From Paracyclopina nana (taxonomy: Eukaryota; Arthropoda; Copepoda; Cyclopoida; Cyclopettidae): a DNA stretch of 64,000 nt. A program made the translations under genes and the position numbers. The stretch is from positions 2,500,001 through 2,564,000 of the forward strand of contig JAGUCH010000006.1 of assembly GCA_019096065.1 (NCBI GenBank). Direction: 5' to 3'. The notes beneath the pieces are model-generated. The model saw only the letters and a list, made by a program, of their open reading frames with translations. It did no database searches and was not told where the DNA came from. This document shows, piece by piece, positions 48,725 to 64,000 of this stretch. The number at the start of each line of letters is the position of its first letter. Position 1 is the first letter of the stretch.

Positions 48725-51669
48725 TTAAAACGCGAAGTCCCTATTGCTCCCTTCGACGATTTCAGTGTTGGCGACCACATCATCCGATGATTCGTGGGGC
48801 AACTGGCTGTTGAATTGGCTATCCTCTAAGATTGCATCTTTTTCGGCAACATCTTCAATTTTGTCTTTCTTTCCTTCGCTAACTTTAATTTTTACCTCGT
48901 CTTCAGGTAAAAGCTCATCCTCAATTTCAGTCTCGCTTAGGCTAACCTTTGCACCCTCAATTTCAGCCCTAGTTTCATCAACCATCTCATCCTCAGTTTC
49001 AGCCTCGGGTCGGTCAACTATCCCGTCCTCAAATTTTTGGAATTTGAAATCACCATTTTCAATTTCAGCCTCAGGTTGTTCAATCTTCACATCCTCAATT
49101 TCAGCCTCAGGTTGATCCACCTCAACATCCTCAGTTTCAGCCTCGGCTTGATCAACCTTCACATCCTCAATTTCAGCCTCTGGTTGAACCACCTTTACAT
49201 CTTCAGTTTCAACCTCGGTTTGGTCAACCTTCACATCTTCAGTTTCAACCTCGGTTTGGTCAACCTTCACATCTTCAGTTTCAACCTCGGTTTGGTCAAC
49301 CTTCACATCCTCAATTTCAGCCTCGGCTTGGTCAACCTTCACATCCTCAATTTCAGCCTCGGCTTGGTCAACCTTCACATCCTCAATTTCAGCCTCGGCT
49401 TGGTCAACCTTCTCGTCCTCAATTTCAGCCTCGGCTTGGTCAACCTTCTCGTCCTCAATTTCAGCCTCAAATTGGTCAAGTATCCCAGCCTCAAATTGGT
49501 CAAGTGTCCCAGCCTCAAATTGGGCATCTAATTCAGCATCTAATTTAGCCTCAAAGTGTTCGAATTTAACTTCAGCATTTTCCATCAGCTCATCGCTAAA
49601 TTCAACCGGTCCATGTGAATCCTCAGCAATAGCTTCTTCGTCTTCGTATTCAGCGTTTTCGTCATTAACGACAAAGCTATGCTCTTCAACTATATACTCT
49701 TCGTCAGAATAATCATGGTCAGGAACATTCTCAAAACCGTCGTAGTAGTCAAAAGTCTGATTATACTCAGCATTAATTTTTCTCTCTCGAAGCATTTTCT
49801 GCAAATCCAAAAAATTGTAATACTTTTCGGACGAGCCCAATGGGAGGCGTGAGAAGTCTTTTTCGTTAGTCGTGAGGGGGTTAAAGGACTCGTAGTGTTC
49901 GCAGCCCGGCACGTGGACTAGCTTATTGTCAACGCATATGCCGGTATCAGGCACTACATGGGTGCGATTATTTTGGTAGTAATAGATCGGGGGAAGGAAA
50001 ACCTTGTTATTATGGCAATCCATCCTCACGCCAATTCTTCCGTTAACTTCCGACTCGAAATCGCAGTACAGAAAATGCCTATGAAAATTAACCTAAAAAT
50101 CTTGAGCAACAGAGTACTTAAAAACGACTTACCCACACTGGCCAGCAATTGCCAATCTGTTGTGCTTTCCAAATGCCAACGAAGTAGTTTCGTAGTAGGC
50201 TGAAAGGTCATAGCGAGCATCGACATCTTCAGGCTTGACACCTTTTTTTAACGCAACCGGAGGACATTGACCATGAGTCTCGTTGATCATCACGGCAAAA
50301 TTGGGAATCGCCGACTTGCGCTCATCTTCAAAGAGCTTAGCAAAACGTTGCACGCGAGCAGGCTTGGTTCGATTCATGACACTGCCAAAGTCTTTGGTGA
50401 TGACATACTTGAACCTCAAGGATTTGGCCTCGTTTTTCCACAAGTCCATTTGCTCCTGTAGGGACTTTACAGCCGACGAATTTTTTCCATATTCAGCCTC
50501 GAGTCCTCCCATTCGCATAGCCAAATTCCTGACACGAGAATAGTAGAAACTCTCCACTGTACCCAAATTGTCCAAGCCCCTCGTTTCACTCCTGGATCGA
50601 TGTCTTGCACGTGCCAAAATGTGCAAGGCAGTGCTTTCATTCTTGTACAGATGATCACAGGGGGCCAGACCTTGCCTACATAATGCAATCAGTGAATTTC
50701 AGTCGTAGCAAATAACCATAAAGAGGGGCTTACTCGTAAAACGTGCACTCGCCAGTGATGGGGTTGAAAACGTCCATATAGTGGCAAGAATGCAACATTG
50801 CGCTTCCGTTGGGATTGCAAGTCCAGTAATTGGCGCATTTCTTGTTATGCTGAATGCGAACGTGCGAGCCAAACTTGAACATAGCGATGAGCTTCTCTTT
50901 AGTGGGACACATGGGCTCATCCATCTGGTTGAAGCGAATAAAAAGGCCACTGTTTAAGAAGATCCGATCTTTAACGAAATAATCAGCCTCTTCGCCATCC
51001 TCAGATTCTGCCGAAAATTCTTCAGCGGCTATCTTAGCAGCCTCGTGCTCCCTTGCAAACTTCTTTTGGGCCAAATGTCCCTTGGGGAAACACTTGTGGA
51101 TGCCAGGCGAATCCAAGTCAATTTCGGGCTTCAAAGGATCCAGGCATTCAACAATGGTTGCCTATAAATAAGAGAGCTTAACCATATATACCCCTAATAT
51201 ATTGCAGGGCAGATAATACCATTTCCATATCCTTGACGCACAAATAGAAGCTATACTTCGTGTCTCCCATCTTGAAGTAGCCCTCGCCATCTGGTGCGTT
51301 CCGGTAGATTTTCACAGGCTCGTCTTCGTTGCATTTCCGCTCTGGCTTGAAGGGTGTAACCAGTTTGGAGCCTCTTTCCGTGCAGGAGTTCTGGCCAATG
51401 TTGGCGTCCAGGCATTTCTTGGTCTTCTCGTCGTAAATGTATCCAGCTGGGCAATAGAACGCGATTCCAATCTTCTCACCAACATTGCAGAACATGAAAC
51501 GGTCGCAGTATTGGGGGTCGGGGATGAAATGGGCGGTGTGGACAATTTTGGGCCTGCAGCCCATGCCCAACTTGAAAGGGTCCTTGTTACCACGAAGATA
51601 TCGATCAGTGTCGTTTGTGACATTTTGGCACGCCACTAAGGGCAGAAAGGCTAAAATTAGGGTCCACAT
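48725..51669 (-). CDS. Secreted chitin-binding (peritrophin-A) protein with acidic 12-residue repeats
   Basis: Four exons join in phase: 51669-51220, 51161-50734, 50675-50133 and 50078-48725, for 924 residues. It starts with a signal peptide (MWTLILAFLPLVACQ). Two CBM14/peritrophin-A-like Cys clusters are visible: about residues 37-95 (YCDRFMFCNVGEKIGIAFYC ... KKCLD) and about 230-300 (KKCANYWTCNPNGSAMLHSC ... NPITGECTFYE). A middle region (about 300-480) has Cys and NxS/T sites but no recognised fold. From about residue 560 the chain is strongly acidic, with a 12-residue tandem repeat (AEAEIEDVKVDQ and variants) at about 660-820. Peritrophins bind chitin in cuticle or gut lining; an acidic tail could bind calcium, which is inference. 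A TATA box lies upstream at 51726-51719. Divergent from POMGNT1. Confidence 0.85.
49040..49500 (-). repeat. 36-bp coding tandem repeat (12-residue acidic unit)
   Basis: At least twelve units of 36 bp encode variants of AEAEIEDVKVDQ; sub-types TEVETEDVKVDQ and PEAEIEDVKVDQ occur in blocks, which indicates local unit duplication. Degenerate units continue on both sides. Length variation between individuals is to be expected. Confidence 0.9.
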
Positions 51670-51718
51670 CCTCGTATCACCTACAAGGAATTGGATAGGT
51701 AGCTGAGCTGCGGTGATC

Positions 51719-51726
51719 TATTTATA
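51719..51726 (-). promoter_or_regulatory. TATA box of the chitin-binding gene
   Basis: Read on the minus strand this is TATAAATA, 50 bp upstream of the start codon at 51669. Initiation about 30 bp downstream would leave a 5' leader of roughly 20-25 bases. The site sits in the 194-bp gap between two divergent start codons. Confidence 0.5.
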
Positions 51727-51862
51727 AGTTCAGTTGACTGAGTTTTAGTGCTGATAAAGTAACGCTGAGCGCTGACTTAATATAATACTCTAGATTAAGA
51801 AGATGCGGAAGTTTCCATTTCATGAATTACAACCTTGTGTATCCGCTTGCTTTTCAGGCACA

Positions 51863-54807
51863 ATGAAATGCGACACAAAAATGCTCTGTTTGGGCCTGCT
51901 GCTGCAGCGAAATTTTGCGAGGAGGAGGCGGGCTATAAAATGCGGGTTACTGATGGCTTTTTGCACCACTGTCGCAGTCAATGTGATGTTTCTGGCCATA
52001 AGCTCTAAAAACGCGATGTCGATGGAGGAATCCCTGGAAAAGCTGCCAAAAGTGAGTGAAATGCTGCAAATGTTGCATAATTGCATAAAATATCAAATGT
52101 CATTATTGCAGGAAACTATCATTATGGCAGAGCCATCACATCACCGACACTCGAATTTATTGCAGCTGAAAGAAACTTCACCCAAGTCTTTGTCAATTGA
52201 AGTCATTTCAAGCCAGAACAAAGCCTCGATAATCATCGACGGCACCACAGTAATCAATTCATGTTTTAAGGAATCAGGAAGTAGCTGTCGGAAATGCTAA
52301 TGGACGACGAAAATTAGCAATTTTCCATTAAGCGAATTCAAAAAGTTGATGGAATAGAACTTGTGCATTCGCGAGCTAGCTAGGATATTTTTTAATTAAG
52401 GGAATCCTGCATAATTGCGTGAAATTGCAGATTTTGGAAGATACCGAGCACAGCAAAGGCCGAGGAATTCATGTTGCGGTCTTGAATCAAGCCACAGGAG
52501 CAATGATGGCTCAGCGAAGGTTTGACACTTATAGCCCTCACGAGGACGAAGCCATGACACTATTTCTCAACTTGGTAATAACATAGCAAGTTGTGCTGCG
52601 TCGGCAATGCATAATCCTCTCTATGCATTATATAGGTATCAAATGGACGAATCATCATAATGGCCATAAAGGACGAGGGGACTTTTAACCTGCACAAAGC
52701 ATCGCGAGACCTTTTGAGACGCTTAGGGTCAAGAAAGTCCTTTCAAATTGGCTGGCGCGATATGTGGGCTTTCATCGCAGTCAAAGGCTCTCCGGAAGCA
52801 CAATGGGGTGAACTGGCCTCAAAATCGCCCAATTTCGCCTCATGGGGCAAACCAGTTGTGCTGAAGGCTGAACTACCCTTGGCAGCCATAGAAGAGGCGT
52901 TTTGCCAGAAATGGCCAAACACCGATGAGACCAAGTACACTAAAAAGCATTTTAATTAACTTATGCTACACAATTTTATGTATTCCCAGGAGGAGAAAGC
53001 AATTTTGTGATCACGTTGAGGGCTATGGATCGGTGTGTGATTGCGAAAATCCTGCCCCAGTGGACGAGCTTTCAGCCGAAAACTCACCAGTACTCAATAA
53101 CCAAGTAAGCTACTTAGTTGGCAAGGGAATATAGAGCCTTTATTGTTCCCTTTCGGGCAACAGCAGAGCAAATTGGATGAGGAATGCATTATGATTAGTA
53201 TGCAATCGTGTACTACCAGTATTTTCCAAAAGTTGGCATAACCATTGCTTTTAGGTCAATCTAGCTCACTGCTGTGAAAATGCAACTGCCAAACGTAGCA
53301 CAAAAGCAATCAAAAAAAGTGTGTACATAAAAAGTATGTGCACACCTAAAGCATATAGTTAATAGCATGCTCTCGCCCTGTGATAATTGCTTGTCATGTT
53401 GCATTACATATTTTTCAGGTGGCAAATGTACCAGTGGCAATAATTGCGTCAAATCGGCCGCAATACTTGTACCGAATGCTCCGTTCACTTTTGTCCTCTG
53501 CCGGTGCCAAGCCCTCAATGATCACCGTGTTCATAGATGGATTCTACACGGAGCCTCTGGCAGTTGCCAACCTCTTCGGCTTGAGAGGAGTGCAAGTAAA
53601 TATAGTGATCTATCATGATGGTCCTAATTAGTCATCAAGCATTCATTTGCCATCTCAGCATTCTCCAATCGGAGCTCGGAATGCGAGAATTTCCCAACAT
53701 TACAAGGCTGCACTTACGTCTGCTTTCAATATTTATCCGCAAGCTCAATACATGATTGTCCTGGAAGAGGATTTAGATGTATCTCCCGGTAAAATTTATC
53801 GCTGTAGCCTTCACAGTTTATGCACGCCTGCTCTCGTTGTTGTTGTTTTTCCCGCAGACTTTTTCTCCTACTTCTCCCAAACGTTGAGGCTGCTCGAGGA
53901 GGACGAAAGTATTTATTGCATCTCAGCCTGGAACGATCAGGGATACGAGCACACGAGTTCGGATCCTACCAAGTTGTATCGAGTTGAGACAATGCCAGGA
54001 CTGGGGTGGATGCTAAAAAAATCGCTCTTCGTGGAAGAGCTCGAGCCAAAGTGGCCACCTCCAGATAAGGTTTGAAATTTGTGGCCTGTTAACTCGAAAA
54101 TGTACCGCTCATTTTCTTTCCCCCATCACATCCATTTACTGTATCAAGATGTGGGACTGGGATATGTGGATGCGACTCGATGAGATTCGTAAGGGGCGCG
54201 AGTGCGTAGTTCCCGAAGTATCGAGGACTTACCACTTCGGATCGAGTGGGCTTAACATGAATTCCTATTTTCAAGATGTCTACTTCAAGAAGCATTCGTT
54301 CTACTCAGGGAATGCAGTCGATTTGCAAGATATTGACAGGTATGATAATACCTTGCATGGCGCCTACAAAAGCTATATATAAACATGTTTTCCCTTCCAA
54401 AAGTCTCAAACGTGGAGCCTACGAGGATGTGGTAAAATCTATAATTCGCCGAGGAAAAGTTTTGGACCCGTCTCACAATTCACCGTGCTCGCCAACCTTT
54501 GCGTTGTCCGATACGGCAAATATTTTGTACGTTCAGATGGCCGATGCCAAGGACACGAGAGCATGGCTTCAAGTGGCGAAATGCTTGAGAATATGGGACT
54601 TGGATGCCAGAGGATCGCATAAAGGCATGTGGAGGATGAACTACAAAGGAATGGCTTTACTAGTTGTAGGAGTCCCCTTTTCCGATTATTCGTAAGCGTA
54701 TTCAAAAGTGGAAAGTTGCTCGCAACTCAATTTCTTTTTCCAGGGCGTTCAAGCCAAAAACGGTAAAGCCGTACATCTTTGATGCAAGCCTAGTCAAAAG
54801 GGCCTGA
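51863..54807 (+). CDS. POMGNT1: Protein O-linked-mannose beta-1,2-N-acetylglucosaminyltransferase 1
   Basis: Eleven exons join in phase: 51863-52051, 52112-52249, 52431-52574, 52636-52934, 52990-53104, 53419-53595, 53659-53788, 53858-54069, 54149-54339, 54404-54691 and 54744-54807, for 648 residues (human about 660). The ATG at 51863 is preferred because a clear acceptor (GCTTTTCAG) lies 5 bp upstream; an in-frame ATG at 51803 would be in the intron. It is a type II Golgi protein: short basic N-terminus, membrane helix at about 27-48, a stem lectin domain ([19 protein letters not shown] ... [14 protein letters not shown] ... [10 protein letters not shown]) and the GT13 catalytic domain ([35 protein letters not shown] at 390-394 for Mn-UDP-GlcNAc, [19 protein letters not shown]). 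It adds GlcNAc to O-mannose on alpha-dystroglycan in vertebrates. Its 3' end is 98 bp from the stop codon of GAK. Confidence 0.96.
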
Positions 54808-54905
54808 AAAATTACGACTGCTTTCAACTACCCGGCTGTGACCCTCACTAGATTGAAATAATATTTATATTGCGTAACAAGACCACGAAAAGTTAAATGA
54901 TAGGA

Positions 54906-57900
54906 TTAATCCTTGTTAAACTCTGCCCACGCATCGTTCAGTTCGATGAAAATGAGCTTGGATAGTTCCTCGTTTTCAGTGCCCATTTGCTTATCAGGAT
55001 GAACGGCCAAGCAGGCCTTTTTGTACATCTTGTTCACATCGTTCTCATTCACCAACTGATGCATGCCGCACTGAGCCCATCGAGAATTTGGCCAGATCAC
55101 AGTGTGCAGCGAGCACAGCAGTGCCCTCAAGTTGCGAGATTTGCCATCTTTCCACGCGAAGACTTTTGCTTCCTCTGCTGTCATGGTCTTCATAGTCTCC
55201 ACCTTTTTCATTTCGCCTATTGTCTTTAAGCCACCACCACCACCCGATCCGCTGGGTGTGAAATTCGGCCCCAAAAGATCCTCAAAAGTGTTTGAAGAAA
55301 CTTTAGGCCCGTTGCTGCTAGCTTTGCCATTCGTACTGTTAAAGGAGACGTTGTAATTCGGCTTTGCAGCCGGCTGTTGGCTTGGTTTGGCCGAGCTACT
55401 GGGGGCCTTTTTCAAGTCCAAGTCATTAAGCATTTGGGACAAAAAGTCATCAGCAGTACTCGAAGCTTTCTGCGGCTTTTGCACATTGGTCGGAGTGGGT
55501 GTCAGCCCAAGGAAATCGAATGGGTCCTTTGGCTTGGACACAGTTGGAAGAAAGTTTTCAGCTGACGAGCTCGTTTTCATCATTGATGCTGATGGCGGAG
55601 GAGCCATTAGACCAAAGTCTTTGCCGGTACCTGAAATTGACAGAAACACATAACAAAAAAAGCCTCTTTCGTGACAGCCATCATCCGTTTACCAGATATA
55701 TCCAATAATGAATCAACGTTGACAGGCGCAGTAGCGGTGGTGGTTGATGGTGGACATGCGAAATCACTGAAGAGGAGGTCAGAGGCAGGCTCGGTTTCCT
55801 TAACCAAGCCTGCGGCCTGCTGAGGCTCATTTGACGGCTCTCCGAGGTCAAGCAAAAAATTATCTGAATTTTTTGCAGCTGAGGCTTCAACGTGAGCCAT
55901 CACAGTAGAAATCAGAATATCATCGTTTAGAGGCGTCAATTGTCGTGGTTTTTGCCTATATCATATTGAAGTTAATATTTTTTATAGTTACTATATATGG
56001 TTTATAATTTACCTTGGAGGAGCCTTTGGAACTTCTTCAGCGGGGGGCTCTGCAACGTTGAATTCCGGATTCCCCATCATATCCCTATTGCAGATCATCT
56101 CATCTCGAGTCTCGAATAGCAGGCTGAGGCCAGCATTTTTGCACTTGAGAGGCAGAGCTTTCACTTCTTTGTCTGGCCTTATGTTGACAACAACTTTGAA
56201 ATCTTTGGCAAACTTTTCCAGATTTGGTGCAACGCCGTCCAAGTCACGCAGCCGAAATCGTAAGTTTGAAGTGGCATTGCCCAAAAAGCCAGTGTTGAAA
56301 TAGAGCCGACAGATGAGGATTTTCTCAAATTTGTTCGCAAACAAGGTTGAGCTCAGGGTTTGGCGTGCGTGATAAATGGAGATGATGACGTCTCCATCAA
56401 TCTTGAGATTGACTTTCAAAACAGCTTCCTCATCATATGCAGTGAAAAAGGCTAGCGAGCCAAATTCTGATGATGGAGCAACTTTGATCGGACTGCGAAA
56501 GGAAAACACTTTGAACACGCTGAATATGCTGGAAAATATTCATAAATGCACGCTACCTCTGCGAGTGATTGTCACTTTTGGTCACCTCGACAAAAGGACG
56601 ACAGCCCTCACTTGTTTTGCTGAATGAGGGCACAGGCTCAAGAACCACAGAAGTTACGTTGACCACTTTAGATTCAATGATTGTTTGAGGACCAGAAAAC
56701 GCGGTTTCCAAGTAGCGCAAAATTATCCTGTGGTGCGGTTCCAGGACGGCGTCGCACCTTTTCAGGGCGAAAAACTTGAGTCCGTCTTTATAGCTAGACA
56801 CAAATCCACATGCCAACAAGAGTCCCACAACAAGAACAGCTGAGTTGGCCTTTCCATTCAAGCAGTGAATGACAATCACGTTTTGGGCGTCTCGCTTCAA
56901 AAATTCAAGACACTGGTTTATGGTCTCCAGAATAACCTGAAATATATCCGAACAATAATTTTTCGAATCCTCGATTCATCATCCGTGATTACCTTAAATG
57001 CAGTAGGTCTAACAGTGGACCAACCAGGCTGAGAAACCAGGCCTGTCGTGAATTTTTGAGCTGTGTAGGACCTTTCAGTCAAATTGAAAACTGAATAGTG
57101 GTTTGAGTGGCGCCCCTCAAGAATTCCTGCAATTTCGTCTATGTTGTTCTTCATCGCTGACTCGAGACCATCGACGGGGAAGGACATGACAGCTATCCGC
57201 TCCGTTACCAAATGAAGATCCAGATCACCACGACCAGCCATACTTTGCTGGACGGTTTGAATAACTGCCTTCGACGTATCACGTATCCGCTCCATAAATG
57301 ATCCAGCCCCACCCCTCAAACTTGACATGAGGCCAGAACCACCCGGAGCAGCCTCGGCGGCGCTTATGGCCGATGCTGGAGAATGTAATCCTTCATTGGA
57401 CAAGGATTCTACAGAAGAGGAGTCATAGGCAACATAACAGGATTATCATAAGAATTATTATTACCTGGAATGCTGTTTTCGTATTGGCCAATTTCTAGAT
57501 CGAGCTCATCGTCAGTCAGAGAATACCCAAAGGTCTCACAGATTGAGGCCAAGTGTTCTTGAACTTGGCCAATACTTGGTCGGAAACTAGGATCTACTGC
57601 AAGCATTTGCCGTATTAGGTCATGAAAAGCCTGATGAGCTGTTGATCCCTCTGGAATTCTGAAATTGCCGTTCAGGATTGCAAGTTTAGCCGAGTCCTCG
57701 AATGGGTGTCGTCCAAAGCAGAGAAAGTATAAAATGCATCCTGCAGCCCAAATGTCTGCAGCAACGTGAACCGGAAAGTTTGACCACGTGTCCAACATTT
57801 CTGGAGCTCTATACATAGGAGTCGTGTGCTTGGCCATTTCCTCCTCAAGCATATTCCTCTGGTTCATGCTCCAATCTTCACTTGGTTGAAACTTTTCGGT

Positions 57901-58506
57901 CGTGGCCGATCCGAAATCGCACAATTTGACGCGTTTTCCGGTTGCGTCAACGAGCAAATTCTCGAGTTTCAGGTCGCGATGGACGATTGGTGGCTGAGAT
58001 CGGTGCATTTTTCCCACAGCCGACGTAACTTGAGCGAAAATTTTTGCAACTGTTCGAGGCTCAAAAGGTTTGCAGTTTCGCTTTGACATAATACCAGCCA
58101 AATTATGCGGACAGTACTCCATGAGGACGAGGAATTCTCCACATCCAGATTGGCTTACTCCTTTCGCTTCGGCAGCGTTCAAAAACTTGACAATGTTTTG
58201 ATGCCCTGAGAGACTTTTCATAAGGGCAATTTCACTGATTATCATGTTCCGTTTTTCGCTGTCCATAGCAAGCAATCTCTTGAGGGCAAATTTAACGTTG
58301 CTGTCGTTTAAATCTTCTACTTTATAAACGAATGCAAAGCCCCCCTCTCCTATGCGCTGTTTTACGCTCACTTTGTGGCCACCAACGTCAACAATGGAGC
58401 CTATGAGTGCGTCACAAAACGGGTCTGACGTGGGGGTGTCAGTGGGAGTGGACCCCATCGTGGAGGCAGCAACGCTGCCAAAATACCCCATAGCAGACTT
58501 GAACAT
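54906..58506 (-). CDS. aux: Cyclin-G-associated kinase / auxilin
   Basis: Six exons join in phase: 58506-57465, 57408-56993, 56936-56557, 56492-56013, 55955-55693 and 55630-54906, for 1,101 residues. ATG 58506 follows an acceptor by 7 bp, so a non-coding first exon exists. Order: an NAK-family kinase at about 45-325 (RIGEGGFAFVYKVED, Lys76 in FALKRLL, HRDLKLENLL, CDFGSA), a PTEN/tensin-like phosphatase plus C2 region at about 380-760 (HCLNGKANSAVLV in place of a catalytic CX5R, so inactive as in other GAKs), a disordered linker with clathrin/AP2-type DPF and DLL words (KPKDPFDFLG, FEDLLGP), and a C-terminal J domain with VHPDKQ. It recruits Hsc70 to strip clathrin coats from vesicles and, in flies, acts in Notch ligand endocytosis. 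All parts look intact. Divergent from AMPK alpha. Confidence 0.95.
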
Positions 58507-59329
58507 TTTCAGCTGTAAAAAATTGATAGTATTAGCTTGCAGATGTTTATAACATTTAGGCAACTGAATATGTTAATCAAGGCCGCTCCATATGGCCGAC
58601 AAATTCTCACCTGATTAGAAAACTATGTAAAACGATTAGATGCAACTCCTTTATTGGAATGAAAACATCAGCTCTTAGCTTGAAAAGCTGATCTCGGGTG
58701 ACTCTCTTTGCTAAATATTGTGATTATCTTCCTGAAATGTTAAGGCAGAAAAGAAAATGTGACATTTCAAAAAATACTGCCGCAAATGGATCGAAAGAGG
58801 AGCAGATCTCATAGTTTCAGCCACTTGTTACCAAATGAAGAAAATTCCTCTACCATGTCTATTCTGTTACTCTAGGCTTTTAAAATACCATTTATTTCAA
58901 GAAATTCTTAAAATGTCCTCAAAGCTCGTAATTTGACTACAAAGTGGAAAAAAGCTACAGTATTTGCGCTTAAAAAAAGATAGCTCGAGTAGGGGTGGAA
59001 CAAAGTCAGCAGACCGAAAAATCTCGCCAAACAAACTGAGGCAAATTTGTTTACGAAAATGAGCTGACACGAAAAATCTCGTTAACTGACCTCGGCAAAA
59101 ACTTCTCATCGTGATGCAAGAAAAAAAGCGCCAAGCGTTTTAAAATGGACAATTTTCGGCGATTCTCAGAATTTGTCAAAGGTAAGATCAGATAGTCCTT
59201 CGTATATTAGCTCGACTCGGCTCTCGAGCTCACACTATTGTTGCCATTGAAACTAGATTAATGCAACTGTACTTTGAGTCGTAGACAAGGAATTAGTGAT
59301 TGTGAGCTGCGCAATTTTTTTTTCCTAAC
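58507..59329. other. Divergent intergenic, GAK and AMPK alpha 5' regions
   Basis: About 0.8 kb shared upstream region of two divergent housekeeping genes. It should include a non-coding first exon of GAK. No TATA box was evident. A word CGAAAAATCTCG is repeated at about 59017 and 59070. Confidence 0.5.
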
Positions 59330-62790
<3,461 letters not shown>

Positions 62791-64000
62791 GACGAAAGAA
62801 TATTGTTGGAAATAGTATATACCATATATAAAATAGAATACAACAACCGAACTTCTTTCTCGCTAATCGTCCAGATGAGCCTCCTTTTTGTGGGAGCTGC
62901 CAGCCCTCCATCCACCACCATCAGTATTAGTAGTATAGTGATGTGTGCATAAGAAAAGTTTGTTGTAGCTTCTGGAGCAACAATTGCTCCGAAAGAAAGT
63001 TTGAATGAATGGAATGAATGAATGAATGGCTTGCGGCAGCTCAAGCTATCAAAAAACCATTTATATCGGCAAGATGCCAAGAAGGTCAAATTTATGGATG
63101 GCTGACTTTTTATTGCATATAGCAGCCAAGAACTGCTTGAATGGTACATTATGGGTACTGCTACCACGACTACACTATATTAATGATCCCAGCATCAATA
63201 AATCGGCCCCTTTTCCTCCCCGACCGAAACATGCGTTTGACAACAAGGCTCACAAAAATATGCCCGCATGTCCGGAGCTACTAGCATCGTTCAAAGATGA
63301 ATGGCATTTCTGCAGACTTGCCCGAAAAACGATCATTGATTCATGCTAAACACTCCCAAGAATTTTCCGAAGGTGTGTTTTGTGTCGATTAGTCACCCTC
63401 GGAGAATGAATGAGTCTGCCTTGTGCTTATTAGCATTTTTCATGCATGAAAACTGCCAGCAGCTCCATTGTGTGATGATAAGAGCGGTAGACCACTACCA
63501 CTGCCACCAAAAAAGGCTTTTTTCCTTCTAGGTGACTTTGGCCGCCTTTGCCGCCGCCTTCGCCATAAAATTAGCGTTCTCCCATAAAATTAAATGCCCG
63601 TCCTTCTTATCGTTCGATTCATTCGCACCTGTTAAGTAGGTTACGCCGTGGCGTGTGATAAAGTGGGGAAATTAGCAGCCGCACTGGGGCTTCTTTTCAT
63701 TCATTGTTTCTGGCCTCTAGATGAATGCGCCAAATAGGGAAGCTTAGCATAGCAGTAAACTAAACGAGCGAGGGTAGGGCCATCGCCTATTCATGATAGT
63801 GATGGACCTTCTCATTTGATTTGGTCCGTTTGCCGCACTATATAGCTATATCCGACCATGTAGCAGCGCAGAAGTTGGCTTTCTTGTTTCAATTAGGGGA
63901 GAAAGCCAAGGGCTCTTGAAGTTTTCTTCTTATTAGTTCCAAGAGCTCGCGCAGGGTTCTTCCCGTCCTGTCTTCTGTTCCTCTCGCGAGCAAACTTTGA
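62791..64000. other. 3' region of AMPK alpha and downstream sequence
   Basis: No gene recognised to the window end. A GAATG/GAAT microsatellite lies at about 63003-63029. Open frames of 60-130 codons here carry no recognisable content. A new gene may begin beyond 64000. Confidence 0.5.

Noticed and set aside
49037-49531. Plus-strand open frame with FSLGLVNLHILN-like repeats
   Set aside because: It is the antisense shadow of the 36-bp acidic repeat in the chitin-binding gene; the spliced minus-strand model with signal peptide and Cys clusters explains the region.
51803-51862. Upstream in-frame ATG as the start of POMGNT1
   Set aside because: The 60 bp before 51863 end in a typical acceptor (TTGCTTTTCAG), so they are probably intron; the 51863 start also gives a normal type II membrane topology.

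Overview
This is eukaryotic nuclear DNA, AT-rich, with compact intron-bearing genes whose coding introns are mostly about 50-250 bp. The gene set points to an arthropod: a dpr-family two-Ig neuronal surface protein, a peritrophin-type chitin-binding protein, a short-ectodomain class C GPCR of the kind found in insects, an Atg8 ending in Tyr-Gly-Asn, and an inward-rectifier K+ channel. I cannot fix the class from sequence alone. There is no bacterial operon, CRISPR array or prophage.

Layout. 0.2-3.7 kb (+): class C GPCR with two alternative C-terminal exons. 4.3-7.7 kb (-): Kir K+ channel. 7.7-18 kb: gene-poor, holding two non-autonomous DNA elements, a 1.2-kb one with 15-bp terminal inverted repeats and a tRNA-like module (9671-10890) and a foldback element with sub-repeated arms (13980-14693). 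18-21.8 kb (+): dpr-like gene. 22.5-22.8 kb (-): single-exon Atg8/GABARAP. 25.3-26.1 kb (+): tetraspanin. 26.4-35.2 kb (-): a smoothelin-type calponin-homology protein of about 2,718 residues, most of it in one 6.6-kb coding exon. 36.1-36.9 kb (-): a small methyltransferase-like protein whose reading frame needs a GA-AG intron. 39.6-40.2 kb (-): part of an unrecognised Ser/Lys-rich protein with a PP1-type RVxF motif. 44.3-47.5 kb (+): cytosolic aconitase/IRP1. 48.7-51.7 kb (-): chitin-binding protein with a 12-residue acidic repeat. 51.9-54.8 kb (+): POMGNT1. 54.9-58.5 kb (-): GAK/auxilin. 59.3-62.8 kb (+): AMPK alpha.

Gene models were assembled by hand from GT-AG sites with reading phase carried across every junction; the summed exon lengths are divisible by three in every complete model. 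The genes are a mixed set of housekeeping, membrane, trafficking and cytoskeletal functions and do not form one pathway. Neighbours are often packed head to head (48.7/51.9 kb and 58.5/59.3 kb pairs) or tail to tail (tetraspanin/smoothelin-like, IRP1/chitin-binding, POMGNT1/GAK). The items most worth a second look are the giant smoothelin-like protein with its possible intron-retention isoform, the GA-AG intron, the two terminal-inverted-repeat elements, and the acidic-repeat peritrophin.
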